A stretch of DNA of 64,000 bases from Candidatus Obscuribacter sp. (GTDB lineage: Bacteria; Cyanobacteriota; Vampirovibrionia; Obscuribacterales; Obscuribacteraceae): the NCBI GenBank assembly GCA_016712465.1, contig JADJQZ010000001.1:558001-622000 (forward strand), written 5' to 3'. Each line of letters opens with the position of its first letter. Within the stretch, counting starts at the first letter, position 1. The notes below the pieces were generated by a model that was not told where the DNA came from, did no database searches, and saw only the letters and a list, made by a program, of their open reading frames with translations. A program made the position numbers and the translations under genes. This document shows positions 52,558-61,000 of the stretch, piece by piece.

Positions 52558-53820
52558 TCAATGGAGCTTGTCCATGGCCTGGTCTACGGAAGTCTGATAT
52601 TCCCGGCAATATTTTAGAAGGGAAACTGCCTGGTCGCCGCTCAAGGCGTCCAGGCGCACCAGGTAGAGCACCCGTGCTGCTGCCAGGGCGCACTTTTCGT
52701 CTATGATTTGTTTGTCCACCAGGGCGGCCAGGTATTCCATGAAGGGCGCGTTCTCGGAGAGCGACAAGCGGATGGGTACGATGAGCGCCTCCTGGGTAAT
52801 GCCTGAATAGCAGAGCACGCGGTCCAGGCTGTCGAAGTCGCTGTCATCCAGTACCATGGCTGCTACTTCGCCCATGGCTACTTCGGAATCCTGGCCGCTT
52901 ATTACAACTCGCCGCACTATAGCAGGCACATGCTCATCCGCCAGGCGGCCCTTTCTGACAAGCTCTTTGATCAAAAGCGCTTTCTCGAGGGCCTCTTCCT
53001 TGATTTGTCCCATGGAGACAAGCTCCTGTCCCAGGGGGGTGCCCCTGAGCAGGCTCAATTCCAGGGCTGAGATAACGGCGTTGCGCGGTACCAAGCCGCA
53101 CTGAGTCAAAATTTCTCCCAGTCTTACCTGCAGGGCTTCTTCCGGTATTGCTTTGTTGTGGAAATCGAGGGCATCCTGAAAACTCATGCTCTTGCGGTAG
53201 CAAGTGGTCAAAATCAAAACCAGCTCGTCCTTGTGAAAGTAGCCTTCCCTTTCGTAAACCTGGGCGCAAAGAGCGGCCATCACCGACTCGGGATTGACCA
53301 CACCGGCATGGGTGATGACCCGACCGAGGGGCAGACCGGTTTCGTTAGCGGTGGCCTGATAAGATTTGAGCTCACCGCTTTGCAAAATTCCGGCCAGGAT
53401 AAGCAGTTCCGACAGAGGTGTGTAGCTGGTCTTGGCTCTCACGGCCTGGACCTGTCCGGCTGAACTCATGACTGCCAGAGCCTGCTCCAGTTCGATGCCT
53501 TCTTTGACGGCCCGGTACAGGGCCTGGGCTACCTGCTCTTCGTCAAAGACGTCCTGCCTGACAACAAAAGCGGCGTCTTTTGCCAGTCTTGCCGTTTTCT
53601 CGTTGATGTAGCCGTTCATGGTCAGCATTTTCAGCACGTCCATGCCTGTTTGCCTGGCCATTTGTTGCGCTTCGCCGAGCTGTTCGGGGCTGATAATTGT
53701 GGACATTTGCAAGAGCACCGAGCCCAGATTGTAACCCCCCGATTTTACCTGTGTCTCACCGCCCGTCCTGCTGGAGGACGACTTGGAGGCTTTGTCATGG
53801 GAGCGCGAATGCTCGTTCAT
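52558..53820 (-). CDS. Repeat protein with MshEN/GspE-N-like units
   Basis: The 420 residues from ATG 53820 contain several copies of a unit like LGSVLLQMSTIISPEQLGEA, LGEILTQCGLVPRNAVISA and LGRVITHAGVVNPESVMA. This resembles the MshEN / type II secretion E N-terminal domain (L-G-x-x-L-x-x-x-G-x-[IL]-x-x-x-x-L), which binds c-di-GMP in some ATPases. No ATPase domain follows, so this is a stand-alone repeat protein. It could be a cytoplasmic scaffold or nucleotide sensor. The call is by pattern only. Confidence 0.5.
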   Translation of the reverse strand: MNEHSRSHDKASKSSSSRTGGETQVKSGGYNLGSVLLQMSTIISPEQLGEAQQMARQTGMDVLKMLTMNGYINEKTARLAKDAAFVVRQDVFDEEQVAQALYRAVKEGIELEQALAVMSSAGQVQAVRAKTSYTPLSELLILAGILQSGELKSYQATANETGLPLGRVITHAGVVNPESVMAALCAQVYEREGYFHKDELVLILTTCYRKSMSFQDALDFHNKAIPEEALQVRLGEILTQCGLVPRNAVISALELSLLRGTPLGQELVSMGQIKEEALEKALLIKELVRKGRLADEHVPAIVRRVVISGQDSEVAMGEVAAMVLDDSDFDSLDRVLCYSGITQEALIVPIRLSLSENAPFMEYLAALVDKQIIDEKCALAAARVLYLVRLDALSGDQAVSLLKYCREYQTSVDQAMDKLH

Positions 53821-54050
53821 CAATTGGCCTGACTGAAAAGGCTCGAATGCATTAGCTTCTGAGTGGATGCTGTGCTGACAGGGGGGTAGCGTCTCTATGG
53901 TTATGTTCCACGTTTGAACTATTTTGTCAGATAAGTTCTGCAATGAATGTTCACGCTACTTAACCTTGTCAAGGGAGAGTGTTCGTGTTTATCTGGGATA
54001 ATCAGGCTTTATAGCCTCGGGCAGCAGTATTACCAGTTAAGGAACGGTCG

Positions 54051-55628
54051 ATGTCGACGAAAAAAGCCGTAATCATAGGAGCCGGACCGGCTGGTATTAC
54101 GGCAGCCTATGAACTCGTCAAAAGGACCGACGTCAAGCCTGTCATTGTCGAGAAGTGTGATGTCATAGGCGGTTTAGCTCGCACTATGGATTACAAGGGT
54201 AATCGCCTTGACATAGGACCCCATCGCTTCTTTTCCAAGTCCGATCGGGTTATGGACTGGTGGCTGTCTATGATGCCCTTGCAACCGGTCTCGGGCGGCT
54301 CCGTGGAGATCACTTATCACAATAAGACGCGCAGTATCAGCGCCGGTGAGGCCGGTTCCGGCTCGGCCGAGGCAGAGAACGTGTTAATGACACTTTCTCG
54401 GCAGACGCGAATTTATTATTTGCGCAAATTCTTCGATTATCCCATCAGTCTCAAGGTCAGTACTTTTGCCAATCTAGGTCTTGTGCGCACCATCAAAATT
54501 GGTTGCAGCTATTTGAAGGCCGCCGCTTTTCCGATTAAGCCCGAGCAGAACCTTGAGCAGTTCATCACTAACCGCTTCGGCAAGGAACTCTACCTCACCT
54601 TTTTCAAAGACTACACCGAGAAAGTCTGGGGTATTTCTTGCTCTAAAATCAGTGCGGCCTGGGGCGCTCAACGTATCAAGGGTCTGTCCATTACCAGGGC
54701 GGTCTGGCATGCCCTCAAGAAAATCCTGGGACCGGTTACCGATATCCGTCAGAAACAAACGGAAACTTCTCTGGTTGAACAGTTCCTCTATCCGCGGGAG
54801 GGCACCGGCTCCATGTGGCAGGAAGCCTTGCGCAAGGCTACCGACGGCGGTGGAGAAGTGCTGCTCAATCAGGATGTGGTCAAGATCAACACTAGCGGCA
54901 ATAAGGTTACCTCTATTGAGGTGAAGGACAACCTGAGCGGCCAAATCAGCACCATATCCGGTGATTACTTCTTCTCCAGTATGCCGATTCGCGAACTGGT
55001 TCAAAAGCTGGATGCTCAGGTGCCGGCTGATGCCAGAGAAATAGCTGATGGTCTGGTTTACCGTGATTTCATTGCCGTTGGGCTTCTGGTCAAGAAGCTG
55101 AAGGTGAAAGATGAAAGAGGCGGAGATAAGCTCATCGCCGACAACTGGATTTATGTGCAAGAGAACGATGTGCTGATTGGTCGCCTGCAAATCTACAATA
55201 ACTGGGGCCCTCGCATGGTAGCCGACCCTGATACGGTCTGGCTCGGGCTGGAATACTTTTGCAACGATACCGATGAAATCTGGGCCTGGCCCGACGACAA
55301 ATTGAAAGAGCTTGGTGCAAACGAACTGGATAAGATAGGCATTATCGAAAAGAGCGATGTGCTCGATGCCATGGTGGTGCGTATGCCCAAGACTTATCCC
55401 GGCTATTTCGGAACTTATGAGCGTTTTGATGATTTGCGCAAGTACATCGATACTTTCGAAAATCTCTTTCTGGTCGGCCGAAACGGCATGCACAAGTACA
55501 ACAATCAGGACCACTCGATGCTGACGGCCATGGTGGCGGTGGACAATATCGCCGGTGGTATCACAACCAAAGATAATATCTGGGATGTCAACACCGAGAT
55601 GGAATACCACGAGGAAAAGCAGAGCTGA
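54051..55628 (+). CDS. FAD-dependent oxidoreductase (amine-oxidase/UDP-galactopyranose-mutase-like)
   Basis: The protein is 525 residues. The Rossmann start AVIIGAGPAGITAAYEL (dinucleotide motif at residues 10-15), VIVEKCDVIGGLARTMDYKG and IGPHRFFSKS are typical of this FAD group. YTEKVWGISC and a C-terminal LFLVGRNGMHKYNNQDHSM follow. The group includes UDP-galactopyranose mutase-like and protoporphyrinogen-oxidase-like enzymes and is often found among cell-surface glycan genes. The substrate is not clear. The start is ATG 54051. It converges on the gene at 55633 with four bases between stops. Confidence 0.8.
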   Translation: MSTKKAVIIGAGPAGITAAYELVKRTDVKPVIVEKCDVIGGLARTMDYKGNRLDIGPHRFFSKSDRVMDWWLSMMPLQPVSGGSVEITYHNKTRSISAGEAGSGSAEAENVLMTLSRQTRIYYLRKFFDYPISLKVSTFANLGLVRTIKIGCSYLKAAAFPIKPEQNLEQFITNRFGKELYLTFFKDYTEKVWGISCSKISAAWGAQRIKGLSITRAVWHALKKILGPVTDIRQKQTETSLVEQFLYPREGTGSMWQEALRKATDGGGEVLLNQDVVKINTSGNKVTSIEVKDNLSGQISTISGDYFFSSMPIRELVQKLDAQVPADAREIADGLVYRDFIAVGLLVKKLKVKDERGGDKLIADNWIYVQENDVLIGRLQIYNNWGPRMVADPDTVWLGLEYFCNDTDEIWAWPDDKLKELGANELDKIGIIEKSDVLDAMVVRMPKTYPGYFGTYERFDDLRKYIDTFENLFLVGRNGMHKYNNQDHSMLTAMVAVDNIAGGITTKDNIWDVNTEMEYHEEKQS

Positions 55629-55632
55629 GCTC

Positions 55633-56970
55633 TCAGCGTCCTTTCAGTTCCCGGTCGGCTTTCTCGAGAGTTTTCTTGAGGCTTTGATAGAGTTTCTTAT
55701 TGGCTTTCAGGGCACTGCTGTCGCGCATTTCCTGCAGCAGGCGCAGACCACGCTCCGCCAGTTCCCCTTCGCCGTCTAGCATGAGGCAGGCTACGGCAAT
55801 TTGTGTTTCCGGTCTTTTGTCTTTAGAAAGGAGAGATTCGAACTTGAGGTGCTCAAGTTCTTGCCTGGCAAGGGCCGCTCTCACGCTGGTCAGTTCTACC
55901 AGTTTGCCGGTGGTATTACTGAAGATATAAAAAATTGGGCGGCTGATGCCTGTTTCTCCGATTGCTTCCTTGATGATAATGCCCTTCTGCCCCACGTCTT
56001 CCGAGGGCACCATACTCACGCCCGTAAGGGTCTGAATCAACTGTGCGGCCTTACCGTCGAAGGCCACGGTCAGGGCTTGCTGACAGTTGCCGTTCTCCAC
56101 CAGTAAAACCAGCACCTGCTTGCCCTTTAGGCTCCAGGCTCGACTGGTGACCAGCCGTGGATTGGCGGCACCCTGGACGGTGGTGTAGAAGAAGGGAATT
56201 GGTTTTGTACCCACTCTTCTTTGCACGCTGATTTGTAGTTCCACGGCGCTATTGTCCGGTTTCATTCGGGCCTGGGCGAAGACCTTGCCCTCCGGGCTGG
56301 AGAAAGTCAGTTCGCTTTCTCTGACGGTGTCGGGGCGAGAGAAGACTGCTTCGATTGCCGGCAACTCTGCAAATATCTCGCTCAGGGAAGGGGAGGGGCT
56401 GGTAACGGTGCTGTGCACAATTTGCACGAGGTCGTCTGTGAGCGGCTTGAAGAACCAGTAGTCGAGTAGATTGGCCAGTCCCCGTCTGCTTCCGTCCCCT
56501 GCCGGCTGGCAGCTCGACACGGTTTTGCTTAAGGTCCAAACTATGGCTACATCTTTGTCGCCGAGGCGTTTGCTCAGTCCGCCACTGCGCTTCTCTCCCG
56601 TGCCGGCGGCCGCTCTCAGGGTGGATGGTCTGGGATTGCCCGGCGGAATGAGCCCTTCCAGGGCGGTGATTTCCTGATCGGAGAGTGCCCGGCCTTCATC
56701 CAGCAGTAAATTCTTCAAATAGGAAAAGAGTCTACGGTCGACCGGTTGGGGGGGCAGCGCTTCTATGGTGAGAATGGTTCCCGGCTTATTACCGCTCTTT
56801 TGCAGCACGGTGCCGCGGTCCGAGGGCATTGAGCCATCCACCAGGCTGGCCTGTGGCGGCAGCTCTTGCCACTGTGATGAACCGCCGCCTTCAGCGGTGT
56901 ATCCCGGCTGTCCGCATAAGGAAAGGGCCAGGATTGAAAGTAAGAAACCGGAAGCCGTCTTTGCTCTCAT
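55633..56970 (-). CDS. Exported protein, unknown
   Basis: A signal peptide (GFLLSILALSLCGQPGYTA) is followed by 420 residues of mixed structure with no recognised domain (ALVSDQEITALEGL-like helix, ILTIEALPPQPVDRRLFSYL, AGDGSRRGLANLLDYWFF). A C-terminal helical part contains LEKADRELKGR. The ATG overlaps the stop of the peroxidase-related gene (ATGA), so the two are translationally coupled. It may act in the same envelope process, but there is no direct evidence. Confidence 0.65.
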   Translation of the reverse strand: MRAKTASGFLLSILALSLCGQPGYTAEGGGSSQWQELPPQASLVDGSMPSDRGTVLQKSGNKPGTILTIEALPPQPVDRRLFSYLKNLLLDEGRALSDQEITALEGLIPPGNPRPSTLRAAAGTGEKRSGGLSKRLGDKDVAIVWTLSKTVSSCQPAGDGSRRGLANLLDYWFFKPLTDDLVQIVHSTVTSPSPSLSEIFAELPAIEAVFSRPDTVRESELTFSSPEGKVFAQARMKPDNSAVELQISVQRRVGTKPIPFFYTTVQGAANPRLVTSRAWSLKGKQVLVLLVENGNCQQALTVAFDGKAAQLIQTLTGVSMVPSEDVGQKGIIIKEAIGETGISRPIFYIFSNTTGKLVELTSVRAALARQELEHLKFESLLSKDKRPETQIAVACLMLDGEGELAERGLRLLQEMRDSSALKANKKLYQSLKKTLEKADRELKGR

Positions 56971-57563
56971 TGCGAATCTCTTTTCGGGCGCCCCACTCCC
57001 AGACCGTCGGCAACTCTATTTATATAATTGAAGTAAGAAGCGATCAAGTTTACTTGCAGAACGGCAGTGTCATCAAAACCGTTTTCTCTCAACAGATCGA
57101 CGTCTTCCTCTTGCATGAGCCAGGGTGTTCTCGTCAATTTTGCCACATAGTCGAGCATGGCGCGTTCTCTTTGGGAGAGCGCGGCTTTTGTGTAGTCTTG
57201 CTTGATGGCATTGGCCAGGGACTCATCCAGAGTCACCCGCCGAAGAAATTCGGCATGACTTTCTATTCAGTAAAAGCAGGAATTAATCGATGAAACCGTG
57301 GCTGCGATCATCTCGTGCTCCCGCCTTGATAAGGGCAACTCCGGCGAAAGCAAGGTTCCGAGAGTGGAAAAGGTATGGCGCAGGGTTTCGGGCAAGAGGC
57401 TGTGGGCCATGACGATGCCCGGACCGTCGCCGGTTGCTTCGGCATGGGCCAGGCTTTCTACCGGCGTGGCATATTCCACAGGGTAGAGGCTCGCCTGAGA
57501 CTCAATGGCGTTTAGCAACTGCGGCTGAGCCTCGGATATGGGTATGGTCTTGATCCAGGTCAT
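56967..57563 (-). CDS. Peroxidase-related AhpD-like enzyme, candidate selenoprotein (in-frame TGA)
   Basis: One frame of 198 codons runs from ATG 57563 to the stop at 56967, broken only by TGA at 57269-57267 (codon 99). The halves fit the peroxidase-related AhpD-like family end to end: LSRREHEMIAATVSSINSCFY before, IESHAEFLRR and LSQRERAMLDYVAKLTRTP after, ending near NYINRVADGLGV. The TGA replaces the second Cys of the C-x-x-C-x-x-x-H motif: C96-F-Y-TGA99-I-E-S-H103. The paralog at 42045 has C-E-Y-C-I-H-S-H there. A hairpin starts six bases after the TGA. GGAGG 11 bases before the ATG and the ATGA overlap with the next gene suggest expression. Selenocysteine insertion is the preferred reading; a fresh nonsense mutation (TGC/TGT to TGA) or sequencing error is the alternative. 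Confidence 0.7.
57231..57260 (-). promoter_or_regulatory. SECIS-like hairpin after the in-frame TGA
   Basis: On the transcript strand AGTCA (57260-57256) pairs with TGACT (57235-57231) and GCCGAA (57254-57249) with TTCGGC (57244-57239), with a U/GGG internal loop and a four-base UUUC apical loop. The apical loop starts about 18 bases after the TGA, within the range for bacterial SECIS elements. Against it: the loop lacks the expected leading G unless the upper A-U pairs open. Confidence 0.5.
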
Positions 57564-57636
57564 GCTTGTTTCTACCTCCCTGTGGTCCGTCTCTGCAAAA
57601 GTGTTCTTGCCCGAGACAGTTTACGGCAGGTAAATT

Positions 57637-58077
57637 TTAGCGCGTCTTCAGGATGGAAAGGTGTAAGTCCTGCTTTGCCAGGGCTGCCGTCAGTGGCTCA
57701 AGCATATTCTTGGCTTCCAGCGCGAGACTGTCCCTTTCCAGAATGAAGAGACGGGCTGGTCCTACGGTTTTGATTGCTTTCAGGGTTTGCCGCAAGCAAG
57801 CCTGGGCACGCTCTGCCTCGTCCCCGGCTCCCGGTTCCAGTTCAATGACCAGTTCGTCACGACGGTTGAGGCGGCTTCCCTCTGCCTGCAGGGCCAGGCT
57901 GTGAGCTCGGCGCAGGGCATCTCTTTTAGCAGGCAATTCCACGATGCAATCGGCCGGCATGGGCATGTCGAAGAACTCAGGTAGGGGCAGCAGGCTGTTG
58001 ACGAAGAAGATGAGAAGGTCCGGTGGCTGGTAAGGACCAGTTCTTGCCTGCGAAACCGGCGCTTGGCTGAAAGTCAT
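57637..58077 (-). CDS. Small protein coupled to the giant thioredoxin/YD-repeat gene, unknown
   Basis: ATG 58077 has GAGGA about eight bases upstream, and that site overlaps the end of the preceding gene, whose stop is 10 bases before the ATG; a longer frame starts at 58122. The 146-residue protein is soluble with mixed secondary structure (LLIFFVNSLLPLPEFFDMP, LNRRDELVIELEPGAG) and no recognised family. The tight coupling suggests it is made together with the giant protein. A chaperone or immunity-like role is possible but is only inference. Confidence 0.6.
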   Translation of the reverse strand: MTFSQAPVSQARTGPYQPPDLLIFFVNSLLPLPEFFDMPMPADCIVELPAKRDALRRAHSLALQAEGSRLNRRDELVIELEPGAGDEAERAQACLRQTLKAIKTVGPARLFILERDSLALEAKNMLEPLTAALAKQDLHLSILKTR

Positions 58078-58087
58078 GGCACTGTCC

Positions 58088-61000
58088 TCAATAGCTGGGG
58101 CGTGAGTTTTCTTTGGTATCACTGGGGAAGGGTTTGCCGAAGCGGTTGATTGATGGTGTCAACTCCACTTTCTCTTTGATGGTGCGGTGCAGTTCGGGAA
58201 TGGTTACCCAACCGTCCATTCTTTCACCGTGCTGGTTGTCGAGCAGGATGATGGTATCACCGGCTGCGTTTTTGCCAACGTCGTGAATGGTTTGCACATG
58301 AGCACCGCCGATGGTGGGTACTCCCATGGGCAGCATGCCCTCTTGCTTGGCCTTGATCAGTCTTTGCGCATCGGGTAGATCATAGACCCAGGGCTGATTT
58401 TCCAGCTTGTAGGGGCCGGCTATATAGGGCATGGGATTTTTCAGGAGCATCTTGGAGGCATTGATGTTGTCCTCCACGGTCAGGTTGGGACCGCTATCTT
58501 CCTTGCCAACGTATTGTCCTTTGCCGTTGCGCAGGCGGTCTTCGCCTACGGTTCTAGTCACCTGCACCAACTGTCCGTTGTGATACTCGTTGCTGGTGAC
58601 CTTCTGGGAAGGCACCATCACATAATTCCAATCGCGTCTCGATTCAACCTGCTTTTGCCCGTTCACGGTGCTCTCTTTGTCCATGCGACCGGTTTCATAC
58701 ATGGCGTTAATCAGGCTCATTTGCACAAGTTGACTGGATATATTGCGCAGTTTATCGCTTGGTTTGTCGATGTTGTATGCTTTCTCATCGTCTCCCGGCT
58801 TGAGGGCCTCCCTGGGAGGCGTGCAGGTTTCACCGGCAGCATTGGTCCACTTGCCGGTTTTAGCCACGTCTCTGACCAACTGGGTGTAAGCTTCCGGATG
58901 CCTGGTGGCAGTGAAGATCTCGACGGTGGTTATGTTACAAGTGGGATGGGCACCCTGGTCGATTTGCATGGGATTGCCTATGTTGTGCAGGGCGGTTTCC
59001 GCCAGTTGGTTTAGTTGCTCCCGGGAATAGTGAGGGCTTTTGAGTTCCGGGTCCAGAAGGGCCCGAATATTGTCGAGGGATTTGACCAGATTCTCTTCCT
59101 TGACGCCCCACTTGGATGAGTTCTTCTCCAGATCCTGGACGAAACGATCTGCTCTTTCCGTGTTCATTTTCTGCGACCTGAATGCGTTCAGGAGGTCTTC
59201 CTTGGCCTCCTGCAAATTGTCCGAGCTGAGGGTCAGCTCGCCGGTGGCAATCTTCTCCAGATCTTCGCTTCTTGCCGTGCGAGTTTGCTCCTGGTTCTTG
59301 TTTTTATACTGATAGTTGCCGGCGGCGTCCGGTAGGTTTTCGATGATTCTCTCTTTAGTCTTGGCGCTCTCGTCCAGGGTGAAGACATTACTTGTGCCCT
59401 GGCGCGTGTAGCTTCGCTGCTTTTCTGCCCCGCCACTGCCTGTGGTGAAACTTTCCTTAATGGTTTTTAGCTTGTCTCCGTCGTAGGTAAACTCACGTTT
59501 GGCGCCTGAGGGAAAGCTAACTTGCAGGAGGCGACCATCGGGGTCAACTTCGGTGGTTCTGGTCAGTCCCTCTTTCACCAGGTTGCCGTTGCTCCGTTTG
59601 TATTCTATGGTGCCGTCATTGGTTACTTTCAACTCTTGTTTGTCTGACTTTTCACCCTTGACCGAGAGGGTCTCAACCTTGCCCTTCTCTCCTTTTCGCT
59701 CGGTGGTGACTGCTGCGATTTCTCCGTCCTCCCATTTGATACTGCGCTTATCTCCTTTCTCATTTGTCAGTTCGGCGAGCCTCCCTTCCCTATCCAGTTT
59801 TCTGGTAACGCCGTTTTCGGTGAGCGCTCTAGCGCCGTCTTTGTACCGTGTTTGCAAGACACCCTCTTTGTCGGTGAAAGAGAGCGTGCCGTCAGCTTGC
59901 AAGGTCATGTTCTTGCGAACTTCCCCCGGGAAGGCCGGATTCGTGAAAGTGTCGCCTTTCCTTTCCCATTTGCTGGCCTCTACCAGCAGGCCGCCCTCCA
60001 TGCGGGTTTCTATCAGTTCGTTGAGGGTGCTGCCCTGATAGCGTCCGGTCAGGGTGCTGCCGTCACTGAGGGTGGCGGTCAGTTTGTTTGGCCAGATGCC
60101 GCTAGCTTCTCGCTTTTGCCGCTCTTCCTCACTGAGGGCTCGGCTGCTCGCGTCTAGATGAGAGAGTTCCTTGCTGCCATCGCCGGTGGTGAGAATGCCG
60201 TTCTTACTCATTTCGATGGCGCCGCTCCAATTTCCCGTGAGCTGACCCTTCTCGTAGATGGAGTAGGAAGATATTTCATGGCCGTCCTTCTTCACTACAG
60301 AACCGTCGGAATATTTATTGTTGCCGACAAAGCGAAACTCGCGTTCGCCGTTAACGGTAAAGGAGGTGACTCTGTCCGGTTTATCCTTGTCCTCGTACTT
60401 GAATTCCCTGACTGTTTTGCCGTCGGCGGATGTGCTTTTGATAACCTGACCGGCTTCATTCCTCTCGTAAGTACCTTCCTCCAGCTTGATTGTCTTAGAC
60501 GGCACCGTGCCGTTGTCGCCGTTTTTTGCCGCAGACCCCTCGCTGCTTTCGACTTTCTTCTTCTTCTCACTGTCCTGGTATTGCACTAACCGTATTTTGT
60601 CGCCTGCCGCGCTACTCTCATTGGCCGTCAGACCTTCCTTCTCTCTCAGTTTCAATTGCCCCTCGCTGAGCAGATTGGCGCCGGCGTCCTTATACTGAGC
60701 CTGACTTTCGCCTTCAGGCTGAATACCGAAAAGACCGGAGCGGGTCATCGTCAGATTGCCCTTCCAGTTGCCCAGATCTTCTGCCTGCTCCTTTCCTTGC
60801 AGGCGGCTCAGATGAAAGTTGTTGCCCTCGGTGCGGCGAAATTCCACATCATTGATGCGGGCCGTGGCCACTTCCAGTGATTCCCCGTTATAGGTTATCT
60901 CCCGCTTCAGTGTGCCGTCGGCTGACTTTGTCGATGTGACTCTGCCCTGCTGGTCGACCTTGTATTCGCCCTCCTCTCTTTTGATGAGAACTTCGCTCGG

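Noticed and set aside
56967..57236. Separate 89-residue gene starting at a GTG after the TGA
   Set aside because: It starts in the middle of a conserved enzyme fold, inside the hairpin, with no ribosome binding site; joining through the TGA restores a full family member.
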